A DNA stretch of 64,000 bases. Origin: Myxococcota bacterium. GTDB taxonomy: Bacteria > Myxococcota > XYA12-FULL-58-9 > JALHOP01. Below are positions 21,686-31,064 of this stretch, one piece after another. How positions within the stretch are numbered: position 1 is the stretch's first letter; the number at the start of each line of letters is the position of its first letter. The translations under genes and the position numbers were made by a program. The stretch is from NCBI GenBank assembly GCA_022842935.1, contig JALHOP010000003.1, positions 124,001 through 188,000 of the forward strand. The letters run 5' to 3'. A model generated the notes under the pieces. That model was given only the letters and a program-made list of their open reading frames with translations, ran no database searches and was not told the DNA's origin.

Positions 21686-22512
21686 GGGTTGGGATGGGTT
21701 CGAAGTTTGTAGGCTAGAAAACGACGCACCCGGCGTAGTGTTCGCTCGGCCGCCTGCGCGCGAATGCCAGACGCCTGGCAGTAAGCGTGAACGAAGCGCT
21801 CTTCTGCCTCCGGCCGCCGCGGCACGACGAAACGTAGGGCCTGGTAGAGGTTGATGATCCGCTTGCGCGGTGTGAGCCGGAAAGCGACGCGTCCGAGGTC
21901 GAGCCACACGAGTCCGTAAGTTTCGCCTTTTGGCTCGGGCACGAAGGCGTGGAAACCCTTCAAGTCCCCGTGAAAGAAGCCGAGCGCGTGTGTCGCTGCA
22001 AGAGCCCGGGCGGCGCGGTCGAGAGCTTCGTCGCCACCCATTTGCAGGTCGGTCTCGAGAACGTCGGTCCATGTCGGTAGGGTAGGGTCGAGCTCCGTCT
22101 GCACCTGGATCGCGCGCTTCAATAACGGACCAGTACGAAGCTCGAGGTAGCCGGCGGTCTTCGTGGCGGCGAGCTCGAGACGCTCCGCGCGCATCTGATT
22201 CAGGTGTTCGCGCTGTGCGATCGAGCGGCCGAGGAGGCCATGCACGGTGTTGCCGAAGCCGACCGTCTCGGCGACCTTGATGATGCGTGGGCCCGCTTCG
22301 GTGTGGACGCGCACCACGAACCGCTTCAAGCGACCCCGGCGTAGGGCCTCGCGTTTGCCATCGCGGTCGTCTTTGGCGGACCCGAGGTCGGCGTGCGTCA
22401 GCAAGGGCAGCTCTTGTGAAAGGACGCGGTCGCGCACCGTCTCGAGAGCGCGCACCAGGCCGTCGAGGTCTTCGCCTATGCCAATGCTGCCGCGGACGAA
22501 GCCGCGCGACAT
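21682..22512 (-). CDS. WaaP/RIO-like small-molecule or glycolipid kinase
   Basis: This 276-residue protein has a compact protein-kinase-like fold. It has an ATP-binding lysine candidate in RIIKVAE (K79), a catalytic HGDLKGFH loop (H181, D183, K185) and WLDLGR (D205) in place of DFG. HGDLK is typical of Kdo/heptose kinases (WaaP, InaA) and RIO-like enzymes. I chose the ATG at 22512 (MSRGFVRG) because the longer frame would run into the divergent hutF gene. Coupling to the GT22-like gene suggests it phosphorylates a sugar of an envelope glycolipid. The 154-bp gap to hutF should hold both promoters. Confidence 0.78.
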   Translation of the reverse strand: MSRGFVRGSIGIGEDLDGLVRALETVRDRVLSQELPLLTHADLGSAKDDRDGKREALRRGRLKRFVVRVHTEAGPRIIKVAETVGFGNTVHGLLGRSIAQREHLNQMRAERLELAATKTAGYLELRTGPLLKRAIQVQTELDPTLPTWTDVLETDLQMGGDEALDRAARALAATHALGFFHGDLKGFHAFVPEPKGETYGLVWLDLGRVAFRLTPRKRIINLYQALRFVVPRRPEAEERFVHAYCQASGIRAQAAERTLRRVRRFLAYKLRTHPNP

Positions 22513-22666
22513 GGTGCGCTCGATGGTCTGCCAGGCGGTACTCAAACGGGCCCCGTCATATTCGGGTCGAGCCCGTCTCACAACCCGCGGCGGGCGATCG
22601 CGATTGTAGCGGCCGGCGCACGGCCGTGGCGGGGCGAGTTGCACGATCGGGGGCCGACGACTATCA

Positions 22667-24025
22667 ATGGCGGCCGTGATCGTCTCCGCTGCCCGCATCT
22701 ATGTCGACGGCGCCGTCAAGAAAGACCTCGCTCTCGAGCTTGGTCCGGACGGTCGCGTCAAAGGGCTTGTGCCGCGGGGGCAGGCGACGCTCGACCTCGG
22801 GGAGCGGCTCTTGGTGCCCGGCGCCGTGAACGCGCACTCGCATGCCTTCCAGCGTCTTCTGCGGGGACGGACGCAGACCGCCAGTCGAACCGACGACAAC
22901 TTCTGGTCGTGGCGCGAGATCATGTACCGCGCCGCTGGTGCGCTCGACGCAGAGGGGATTCGCGTCGCCTCGCGACAGGCTTTCCTCGAGATGGCGCTCT
23001 CGGGTGTGACCACGGTGGGCGAGTTCCACTACCTGCATCACGCGCCCGACGGCACGCCGTACTCCGATCCGCTGGCCGCCGCGCGAGCAGTCATCGCCGC
23101 GGCTGGGGACGTCGGCATCAGGCTCTGCCTCATCCGCACGATTTATCTTCGAGGCGATTTCGATACGCCGCCATCGGACCTGCAGCGGCGGTTCTGCGAT
23201 GGTTCGCTCGAGGCCGCCTGCGCGGCGATCGACGCGCTCGTGAAGCTCGAGACCCCGATGGTGACCGTCGCGGTGGCTGCCCATAGCGTCAGAGCCATGG
23301 CGATCGGCGACATCCGCGCCGCCAAAGATCGCTATCGCGGGCGACCCTTTCACTTGCACGTCTCCGAGCAGCCCCGCGAGGTGGAGGTGTGTCTAGCGAA
23401 GACAGGCAAGTCGCCAGTCGCTCTGCTTGCGCAGGCAGGCGTTCTCGACAAGGACACAACGCTCGTCCACGCCACCCACCTACGTGACGGCGAGGTTCAC
23501 GCCATCGCGCGGTCCGGCGCCACGGTATGTATATGCCCGTCCACCGAGGCCGACCTCGGAGATGGACTCGGGCCGGTGCGCGAGCTCTTCGGTGCCAGCG
23601 TTCCGATGGCGCTCGGCACCGACGGTCAGACGCTACTGTCATTGCTCGAGGAAGGACGCCGCCTCGAGATGCACGCCCGCTTGCAGCATCAGCGGCGCAA
23701 CGTCGTGACCAGAAACACGGGCGACTCGAGCGCCAAGGCATGTTTCGATGCTATGACCGTGAACGGCGCGCGCGCCCTCGGTATCGATGCCGGCAAGTTC
23801 GAGCCCGGCTCGATCGGTGATTTCGTCACCTACGATCTTCGTGATCCAGCCCTGGTTGGCTGTGACGACGACGCGCTGGTTGCTGCCTTGGTCTTCTCCG
23901 CCGACAGCCGCGCCGTCCGCGATGTTTGTGTGGGCGGCCGTCTCATCGTCCGCGACGGCAAATACACCCGCATCTCCGAGCACAGCGATAGCTACGTGAA
24001 GCTCACGCGCCAACTCTTCGGTTGA
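22667..24025 (+). CDS. hutF: Formimidoylglutamate deiminase (HutF)
   Basis: This amidohydrolase has 452 residues and converts N-formimidoyl-L-glutamate to N-formyl-L-glutamate in histidine degradation. The HutF hallmarks are visible: the metal-binding NAHSHAFQR near residue 55, FWSWREIMYR, TTVGEFHYLHH, HLHVSEQPREV, LVHATH and the GTDGQ metal-aspartate motif. No other hut genes are in the window, so the rest of the pathway must be elsewhere. HutF (rather than HutG) implies the five-step route through formylglutamate. Confidence 0.93.
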   Translation: MAAVIVSAARIYVDGAVKKDLALELGPDGRVKGLVPRGQATLDLGERLLVPGAVNAHSHAFQRLLRGRTQTASRTDDNFWSWREIMYRAAGALDAEGIRVASRQAFLEMALSGVTTVGEFHYLHHAPDGTPYSDPLAAARAVIAAAGDVGIRLCLIRTIYLRGDFDTPPSDLQRRFCDGSLEAACAAIDALVKLETPMVTVAVAAHSVRAMAIGDIRAAKDRYRGRPFHLHVSEQPREVEVCLAKTGKSPVALLAQAGVLDKDTTLVHATHLRDGEVHAIARSGATVCICPSTEADLGDGLGPVRELFGASVPMALGTDGQTLLSLLEEGRRLEMHARLQHQRRNVVTRNTGDSSAKACFDAMTVNGARALGIDAGKFEPGSIGDFVTYDLRDPALVGCDDDALVAALVFSADSRAVRDVCVGGRLIVRDGKYTRISEHSDSYVKLTRQLFG

Positions 24026-24155
24026 GCCAGCAGCCAAGGTCATCCCCCGGCGCGGGGCTCGCCAGAGCCGAAATCGACCAGTAACCTTCGCTTCCGACCT
24101 TCGCACAAGCGGTCGTTGACACCGCCGCAGGCCATACGTTACACCCCGCCTCCCT

Positions 24156-24229
24156 CGGGGTGTAGCTCAGCCTGGTAGAGCGCTTGGTTCGGGACCAAGA
24201 GGTCGCATGTTCGAATCCTGTCACCCCGA
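24156..24229 (+). tRNA. tRNA-Pro (anticodon CGG)
   Basis: The acceptor arms CGGGGTG (24156-24162) and CACCCCG (24222-24228) pair perfectly, followed by discriminator A. The D arm, anticodon stem (CTTGG/CCAAG), loop TTCGGGA with anticodon CGG, and TTCGAAT T-loop are all present. The 3' CCA is not encoded. The T-stem reads GCATG against CCTGT, which leaves one T-C mismatch where a G-C pair is normal. Confidence 0.95.
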
Positions 24230-24254
24230 CTTAGGATTCAGGTTGTCGGGGCTC

Positions 24255-24278
24255 GATTCGCGCAAAGCAGCGCGAATC
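24255..24278. terminator. Perfect 9-bp hairpin downstream of tRNA-Pro, possible bidirectional terminator
   Basis: GATTCGCGC, a six-base loop, and GCGCGAATC form a perfect stem between the tRNA gene and the 3' end of the minus-strand gene at 24312. No clear T-tract follows on either side, so intrinsic termination is uncertain. Confidence 0.45.
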
Positions 24279-24311
24279 AGCTCCGGCGCCCGTCGCCAGG
24301 TGCCGGTCTAG

Positions 24312-24638
24312 CTAGGCACGCTTGGCTGCTGCGGCCGCTTCCTCTGCGAAAGCGCGTTCGATGCGCTCGGCCCGTCCGGCGACGGCCACCCCATCGCCAA
24401 GCGCCTTGCGCATGGCACGGCTTACGGCCTGCCATTCCTTGGGATCGATGGTGTCGTCGGGGGTATGGGCCTGGTCGATCCAGCGCAGACCCTGCGTCAG
24501 CGCGCCGATCGAGCGCGTGTCCTTCTGTTTGTCGAACGTGTCGAGCACGTCGCCAATCTGGTCGGCCATGGGCTTCGCCGGGTGCGTGTCGCCGCGCCAA
24601 TCAGGAACCACCGTGCGCTTGATGTCGAAGTTGGCCAT
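24312..24638 (-). CDS. Unknown 108-residue protein, divergent partner of the papain-like gene
   Basis: I do not recognise the family. It is a small soluble protein rich in charged residues with an Ala-rich helical end (EEAAAAAKRA) and no signal peptide. Its ATG at 24638 follows the -10 element of promoter P3 by 6 nt, so the mRNA would be leaderless, and no Shine-Dalgarno sequence is present. It shares a back-to-back promoter region with the gene at 24710, so the two are probably expressed together; the pair could be an effector and its partner or chaperone. That role is inferred from context only. Confidence 0.6.
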   Translation of the reverse strand: MANFDIKRTVVPDWRGDTHPAKPMADQIGDVLDTFDKQKDTRSIGALTQGLRWIDQAHTPDDTIDPKEWQAVSRAMRKALGDGVAVAGRAERIERAFAEEAAAAAKRA

Positions 24639-24644
24639 GCCAGC

Positions 24645-24671
24645 GTTATCGCTGCCGTCGCCGGGTAGTTG
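24645..24671 (-). promoter_or_regulatory. Alternative-sigma-like promoter P3 (leaderless)
   Basis: A minus-strand CAAC (24668-24671), 17 bases, then CGATAAC (GATAAC at 24645-24650). The -10 sits inside a perfect inverted repeat (CAGCG, ATAA, CGCTG) and ends 6 nt before the ATG at 24638. Its CAAC box is only 5 bp from that of the divergent promoter P4. Confidence 0.7.
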
Positions 24672-24676
24672 TGGAG

Positions 24677-24704
24677 CAACCCTGCACCGGGGTGGGGCGA
24701 TAAC
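24677..24704 (+). promoter_or_regulatory. Alternative-sigma-like promoter P4 (leaderless)
   Basis: A plus-strand CAAC (24677-24680), 18 bases, then CGATAAC (GATAAC at 24699-24704). The -10 is centred in the inverted repeat GGGGCG, ATAA, CGCCCC and ends 5 nt before the GTG at 24710. P3 and P4 are arranged back to back. Confidence 0.65.
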
Positions 24705-24709
24705 GCCCC

Positions 24710-25999
24710 GTGGCTTTGCTTCCGCCTCTAGCAGCTCTTCCGGGCGCCAAGCGCTCTCCGGCGGTTGGAAGCCACGGCGGCACGGTCGTGCGTACGGCGC
24801 CGCAGGCGCAAGACACCTACGTCGAGGTGGCTCGCGCGGTTGGCAAGAGCCACCAGATCGACGACCTCATCACGACCAACTGGGACACCACGCGTTGTTC
24901 CGCGTCATCGGCCGTAGCGATCGTCTCGATGACTGGCCAGCCTTACGTCGACGCCATGGCCGTGTTCATCGTTCGCAAGCTCGAGAGGCGGGTCCAGTCG
25001 CTCTGGAACCTCATCGACGATCTCGACGCGCCCAGCGCCGCGCGACGCAACAAAGCGAGAGCGGCGTTTTTGCCAGAGCTGCAGAGGCATATCGACGCCT
25101 TTCACCTGAGCCCCGAGACCGCCTTGGTCGAGCTTGGCTATGACCGCGCCAAGGCTCCTGGCACCGGTGTTGGCGTGCCCACGCGTCTCGGTGGCTCGCC
25201 TTTTTATGTGTCGGACGGCCGGCGTTCCGTGAGTGTCGCGGCGGTGGAGTTACAGAGCGGTGAGGTCACGATCGGCATCACGCGCCCAACCGGAGACAAT
25301 CTCACGTGGTATGTCCGCGATAGCGTAGGTGTCGAAAACGCCAAGCGTGTCTCTGTTCCCGAGGTGCGCGCCTCTCTTCCTTGGTATCGCGTCGAGGTCC
25401 CGCCCAACGGTCACCCAACCGTGACATGGGGCGAGCGGCACCTCGACCTCGCGACAGCGGGCCAGATGCTGGCTCTGTACCAACTCACCGGCGATGAGCT
25501 GAAGCTGGTCGAGCGGGTCCTCAACTGCCTCGAGTCAGAGCTCGACAAGGCGCGTAACACACTGGCGACCCTTCGGCAGACACCGAGGCGCGTCAACGCT
25601 CAGCTACTGCAGCAGCTCGCGGACAGCCTCCTGGTTACACAGCAGCACACGTCTGGCCTCAATGCGTACGAGACCGGCCAGGCGTTACGTGCCTGCGGTA
25701 TCGTCTTCGAGTCCGTCGGCCGTCCGGTGCCGTGGGCGAGCGTTGCCCGCGCCGCGGCCCCCGGTGACGCCTTCTTGCTGGAAGGTCGCGGGCATGCGGT
25801 GACCGTCGGGCGTCTACGCGATGGTCGCGCTTTCTTGTTCGATTCGGAGGGCTTGTTTGGCGACCGCACCCAACCATGCCTCGCGTTCATCGAGCCTGGC
25901 CAAGACGCCGCGATCGATGCCCACTATGGGGTCTTCCAGGCCACGCACCGCTGCCGCCCCGCCCGCGCGCACGAGGTTTTTCGCCAGCGCGAGCGGTAG
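24710..25999 (+). CDS. Unknown protein with a candidate papain-fold cysteine protease triad
   Basis: This 429-residue protein starts with a GTG 5 nt after the -10 element of P4. A later GTG at 24788 is an alternative start. Near the N-terminus, TTRCSASSAVAIVSM (Cys63) resembles the helix-start cysteine of papain-fold enzymes, such as papain's CWAFSAVA. Near the C-terminus, GRGHAVTVG (His362) followed by RAFLFDSEG (Asp378) resembles the His and Asp/Asn strands of the same fold. The middle 250 residues, including a beta-rich part and a long helix, are unrecognised and would be a large insertion. No signal peptide is seen. It could be a secreted effector or a cytosolic protease. The family call is tentative. 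Confidence 0.6.
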   Translation: MALLPPLAALPGAKRSPAVGSHGGTVVRTAPQAQDTYVEVARAVGKSHQIDDLITTNWDTTRCSASSAVAIVSMTGQPYVDAMAVFIVRKLERRVQSLWNLIDDLDAPSAARRNKARAAFLPELQRHIDAFHLSPETALVELGYDRAKAPGTGVGVPTRLGGSPFYVSDGRRSVSVAAVELQSGEVTIGITRPTGDNLTWYVRDSVGVENAKRVSVPEVRASLPWYRVEVPPNGHPTVTWGERHLDLATAGQMLALYQLTGDELKLVERVLNCLESELDKARNTLATLRQTPRRVNAQLLQQLADSLLVTQQHTSGLNAYETGQALRACGIVFESVGRPVPWASVARAAAPGDAFLLEGRGHAVTVGRLRDGRAFLFDSEGLFGDRTQPCLAFIEPGQDAAIDAHYGVFQATHRCRPARAHEVFRQRER

Positions 26000-26033
26000 T
26001 ATCGGCGCCGGCTAGACGTCATACTAGCGCTCG

Positions 26034-26999
26034 ATGGCGCGTCGCACTCGGCCAACCTACCGAATCGTCGAGGCCGCCGAGCGGGTGGGGGTCCGTGCAT
26101 CGACGCTACGAGCGTGGGAGCGGCGCTACGGCATTCCCAGGCCAGCGCGAAGCGACAGTGGCTATCGCCTTTACAGCGACATCGACCTCTGGTGGCTCGC
26201 ACGCATGAAGGCCCTGGTGGGCTCCGGGGTTGCTGCGCACGAGGCCGCCCGCCAGGTGCTTGTCGAGCAGCGCGGTACGCGCGCGCCGCCGGCCGCCGAC
26301 GCGGACGTCCTCCGAGAGCGTCTTCTCGATTCGGCTTGTGCCTTCGACGCGATTACCGTCGATCGGGTGCTTGCCGAGGCGACGCGAGCCTACGGCGCCG
26401 AGGGCGCGGTGCGCGGGGTCATCGCGCCCGCATTGGTCGAGGTTGGTACGCGCTGGCTCGATGGCCGTATCGACATCGCACACGAACACTGGCTGGTGCA
26501 GCGGCTGCGCAACTATCTTGCCTCGCTCGCCGCCGGAATGCGCGCGCGTCGCCTGCGTGGTGCCGTCGTGGTCGCTTGCTTCCCCGACGAGGACCACGAT
26601 GTCGCTTGTTACATTCTCGCGGTCCACCTTGCGTCGCGCGGGTTTCGCCCCGTGGTGCTCGGTGCGCGAACGCCGCCAGAGGCGATCGCCGTGGCAGTGC
26701 GCGAGCTCGCCCCAGCGATGGTCTGTCTTTCGCTCACCAATCCCCCCACCCCCGCCGATCGCCGCGCGCTCTTGGGCTACAAGACAGCCTGCGCTGGTCG
26801 TCCACTCTGGGTCGGAGGGCAAGGTGTCGCTGCGCTCGGCGCACTCCCACGCGGCGTCCGTGCTGCCGGCTCCGGAGCCGCCGACCTGCTCGCTTCACTC
26901 AGCACGCCGCGGCGACGAGGTCCGCGAAAGCCCTCCGATAGTCATAGGTCGCAAAGCAGTCGCGCAGCTTCTCCGCCCGCGCGGCGAAGCCATGGCTAG
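26034..26999 (+). CDS. carH: CarH/LitR-like MerR-family B12-dependent photoreceptor repressor
   Basis: This 321-residue protein starts with a MerR-type winged helix (YRIVEAAERVGVRASTLRAWERRYG), followed by the four-helix bundle and cobalamin-binding domains of CarH/LitR. The light-sensing W-x9-EH signature is exact: Trp141, Glu151 and His152 in RWLDGRIDIAHEHW. The lower-ligand histidine is probably His188 in PDEDHDVA, with Ala in place of the usual Gly of ExHxxG. In the family, adenosylcobalamin-bound tetramers repress carotenoid genes in the dark and light breaks them. The last 101 bp overlap the 3' end of the carotenoid operon on the other strand, and the Arg/Ser-rich tail may be dispensable. 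The 11-bp repeats at 33770-33791 are the likely operator. Confidence 0.88.
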   Translation: MARRTRPTYRIVEAAERVGVRASTLRAWERRYGIPRPARSDSGYRLYSDIDLWWLARMKALVGSGVAAHEAARQVLVEQRGTRAPPAADADVLRERLLDSACAFDAITVDRVLAEATRAYGAEGAVRGVIAPALVEVGTRWLDGRIDIAHEHWLVQRLRNYLASLAAGMRARRLRGAVVVACFPDEDHDVACYILAVHLASRGFRPVVLGARTPPEAIAVAVRELAPAMVCLSLTNPPTPADRRALLGYKTACAGRPLWVGGQGVAALGALPRGVRAAGSGAADLLASLSTPRRRGPRKPSDSHRSQSSRAASPPARRSHG

Positions 27000-28095
27000 C
27001 CAGCATGTGCGTTGCCGCGTTGCGAACCTGTCCGGGGGCGAGCGTCGTCGCGCGTAAGCGCACACCCGCGCCATAGCGCTCGATGGCTTGCATCGCCAGG
27101 TGCTGGTCGAAGTTGAAAGCGATGCCGAGCACGGGCTTGCCCGCTGCAAGAGCTTGGTAACCGGTCGTGCTTCCGCCATTGCAGACAACAAGCGATGCTC
27201 TTCGCGCAGCTTCTTCGCCGGGCACGAAGTCGGCTGCTTGCACGTTCGCGGGCAAGTTTCTGGGTGCGGCGCGACCGGCGGTGGCAAGGAGCACATCGAC
27301 GTCGAGGTTCTCGAGTCCAGCGAGCACCTTCTCCAGGGCGGCCAGATGCCCCGACGAGCCCAGCGTGACGTAGACCAGCGGACGCTGGCGACCGAGATGT
27401 TCGAGCGCCCCGCACGGGACGGCGGCGGACCACAGGACGGGGCCCAGAAATACGTGGGAGGCAGGGGCGCCCGCGAGCGGCGTGAGCTCGGCTACGTCGG
27501 GATACACCGTATAGTCGCCGTAGGTGAGCAGCTCGAGGAGGTCGACGAGCGGCGGCAGGCCATAGCGCCTGCGTACGACGTTCAACGGCTGTGCAAAGAG
27601 GCGAAACACCCAGGGCAATGCTCGGGGAAAGTAGCGTTCGGCAGTCGTTTCATCGAGCAGCCGCAAGACTGGGTGATCAGGCATCGGAAAACCGTCACGT
27701 AAGGCGAACGGGCTCCAATACGCGTTGATCAGTGACGCGAGCGGCACCCCCGCGTGCGGCGCTGAGACCGCAAGCGACCAGCGCAAGTCCCCCACCACGA
27801 GATCTGGTTGCACGCGCCCAAAGAGTCCAAGCTCGGCGTCGACGTAGGCGGACAGGGTCGGCGCCGAGTAGATGCGCGAGCCTCGCGCCACTGCGCGCTC
27901 GACCTCGGCGGGACTCAGTGATGCGATGTGCCAACGGGTAAAGTTGGTGCCATCGAAGACAAGCGGATCGAAGGTGCTGCTTGCGAAGTGAACCTCGTAA
28001 AGCGCAGGGTCGAGCGACCCCGCCAGTACGCGCAAGCGAACCACTTGAGCAAGCGTGACCGCTTCGGCGACGAAGAGAACGCGCTTACGCTTCAC
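26899..28095 (-). CDS. GT1-family glycosyltransferase of the carotenoid operon (CrtX/MGT-like)
   Basis: This 398-residue GT-B enzyme begins VKRKRVLFVAEA, with a GTG at 28095 overlapping the upstream TGA (GTGA). The C-terminal nucleotide-sugar domain shows VYVTLGSSGHL and VCNGGSTTGYQALAAGKPVLGIAFNFDQ, the UDP-glycosyltransferase signature region, where Asn replaces the usual His of the HGG motif. As the last gene of the carotenoid operon it probably glycosylates a hydroxylated carotenoid, like zeaxanthin glucosyltransferase CrtX; the acceptor is not certain. Its 3' end overlaps the convergent carH-like gene. Confidence 0.82.
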   Translation of the reverse strand: MKRKRVLFVAEAVTLAQVVRLRVLAGSLDPALYEVHFASSTFDPLVFDGTNFTRWHIASLSPAEVERAVARGSRIYSAPTLSAYVDAELGLFGRVQPDLVVGDLRWSLAVSAPHAGVPLASLINAYWSPFALRDGFPMPDHPVLRLLDETTAERYFPRALPWVFRLFAQPLNVVRRRYGLPPLVDLLELLTYGDYTVYPDVAELTPLAGAPASHVFLGPVLWSAAVPCGALEHLGRQRPLVYVTLGSSGHLAALEKVLAGLENLDVDVLLATAGRAAPRNLPANVQAADFVPGEEAARRASLVVCNGGSTTGYQALAAGKPVLGIAFNFDQHLAMQAIERYGAGVRLRATTLAPGQVRNAATHMLASHGFAARAEKLRDCFATYDYRRAFADLVAAAC

Positions 28096-28650
28096 GCGTT
28101 GAAGGCCTGCAACGTCTCCGCGACCCCAGGGTAGCCAAGCAAGAACCAGCGCCACCAACCGAGCATCATGATCGAGTGACCGATGAGAATGAAGACGTGG
28201 CTCCACATCTCGACCTTGTCCGAATTGGCCTTGAGATAGCGGCGCCAGTGCATGGCCTCGTCGACCACGGAATACAAAAAGGACAGGCCGGTGATCACCG
28301 CCGCGGGGATGGCGTAGGTCGCTGGATGTTCGTACGCAAAGCAGAGCAACACACAGCTCGAGATGCCAAGCGCGATGATGACGTGGTGGACGAGCTGCTC
28401 GCCGCCACGCAGCACTTCTTTGTAGATGGTGCGGTGACCAATGGTGTCGACCGCGATAGCGGCGGCGAAGATCGCGACACCGATGGGCACGAGGTACGCT
28501 TCGGCCGGAAAGCTTGCGCCATGGGCCCGGCCAAACAACTGAAAGGTGGCGATGACAGCGCCGAGCCCCACCATGCCGAGCACCCAGAACAGGTAAACCG
28601 CCCAGTCAGTGCGGTCAAACTCGCGGATACGACCGACGTAGATGATCAAC

Positions 28651-28670
<20 letters not shown>
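28092..28670 (-). CDS. Five-TM membrane protein of unknown function in the carotenoid operon
   Basis: This 192-residue protein has five clear hydrophobic helices and several conserved-looking histidines (IGHRT, QLVHH, EAMHW, WSHVF, IGHS). Histidines beside membrane helices recall di-iron carotenoid hydroxylases or ketolases, but the canonical HxxxH/HxxHH clusters are not evident. It overlaps crtB by 20 bp and the glycosyltransferase gene by 4 bp. A carotenoid-modifying enzyme supplying the hydroxyl for glycosylation is an attractive reading but not proven; a structural membrane protein is equally possible. Confidence 0.75.
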
Positions 28671-29594
<924 letters not shown>

Positions 29595-29598
<4 letters not shown>

Positions 29599-31064
29599 GC
29601 GAAGTCGCGCACCAAGAGCTGGGCGGTCGCCTTAGCGGAGTTGATGACGCCAGGAACTCCCGCGCCTGGATGCGTGCCGGCGCCCACCAGGTAGAGACCA
29701 GGGATGTTGGCGTCGCGATTGTGCGGCCGAAACCAAGCGCTTTGCGTCAGGCGTGGCGCGACCGAAAACGCCGAGCCGTGGTGGGCGGAGAGCTCGGAGG
29801 CGAAATCGCTGGGAGTGAACCAACGTTTGGTGACGATGCTCGCGGTGAGTCCTGGCAGGCTACGCTCGAGATACGCGAGGATGCGGTCAGCATAAGCGGG
29901 CGCGATCGTCGCCCAGTCGAGTTTTGCGTTGCCGAGATGGGGCACCGGGCTCAGAACGTAGAAGGCTTCGCAACCTTCGGGGGCGAGCGACGGATCGGTG
30001 ACCGTCGGTGCGTGCAGGTAGAGCGAGAAGTCCTCGGGGAGCGCACTGCCACGGAAAATGTCCCGCAAAAGCTCTTCGTAGCGTGGTCCAAAGAGGACGG
30101 TGTGGTGTGCGAGGTCGGGCCAACGTCGGTTGGTGCCAAAGTAAATGACGAAGAGCGACATCGACCAGTCCATGGAGTCGAGCCGTTTGCGCATGGGCTC
30201 GGCACGGCCCTCGCCGCTCAGCAGGTCAGCATAGGTGTGGGAGAGGTCCGCGTTCGAGACCACCGCATCGAAGACGGTCTCGCCCGTGTCGGTCGCGACA
30301 ATGTGTTTCGCGCCGCTCAAGCGGATCTTGCGGACCGGCATGCCAAGATGAAACTCTCCGCCCAGCTCGCCGAACAGGCGAACGAGAGCGCGCACCAGAG
30401 CACCGGTGCCCCCACGCGGGAAATGCACACCCCATTCGCGCTCGAGGTAGTGAATGAGTGTGTAGATGGCGCTGGTTTCGAAAGGGTTTCCGCCGACGAG
30501 GAGCGCGTGGAAGGAGAGCGCTTGGCGAAGCTTCTCGTTGCCAACGAAACGCGCGACGGCGCTATAGACCGAGCGGTCGGCGCGCAGACGGGCAAGATCG
30601 GGCGCCACCCGCACCATGTCCCAGAAGCGCAAGAACGGCGTTGCGGCGAGGTCCGTGTAGCCCTTGGCGAAGACTTCGCGGCTGTACGCGAGAAATCGCT
30701 CGTAACCGGCTCGCTCCTCCGGCCACTTCGCCGTGATGCGCTCACCAAAGCTGTTGTCGTAGTCGAGGGTATCGCCGTCTTCCCACCCCAAACGATAGAA
30801 GGGACGCACCGGAAGCAGCTCGACGTAGTCACGCATCTCGCGTCCGCTCAAACGGAACAGCTCTTCGATGCAGTCTGGCGCCGTGATGACCGTTGGACCT
30901 GCGTCGAAGGTGAAACCTTTGTCCTCGTAGACATAGGCTCGGCCGCCCGGCTTGTCGCGCGCTTCGAAGACCGTGACTTGCATGCCAGCGCTCTGCAGCC
31001 GGATGGCGGCGGCCAACCCACCGAAGCCGCTGCCGATGACCGCTACACGTCGGGGCTCAGACAT
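29595..31064 (-). CDS. crtI: Phytoene desaturase (CrtI type)
   Basis: This 489-residue FAD-dependent enzyme introduces double bonds into phytoene to give lycopene or neurosporene. The N-terminal dinucleotide-binding fold VIGSGFGGLAAAIRLQSAG is intact, followed by PGGRAYVYEDKGFTFDAGPTVI. The C-terminal signature LYLVGAGTHPGAGVPGVINSAKATA is also complete. The start overlaps the GGPP synthase stop by 8 bp. The number of desaturation steps cannot be read from the sequence. Confidence 0.96.

Noticed and set aside
22581-22607. CACAAC-N17-GATTGT upstream of hutF, resembling the shared promoter
   Set aside because: The -10 lacks ATA (GATTGT for GATAAC), which is too weak to include.
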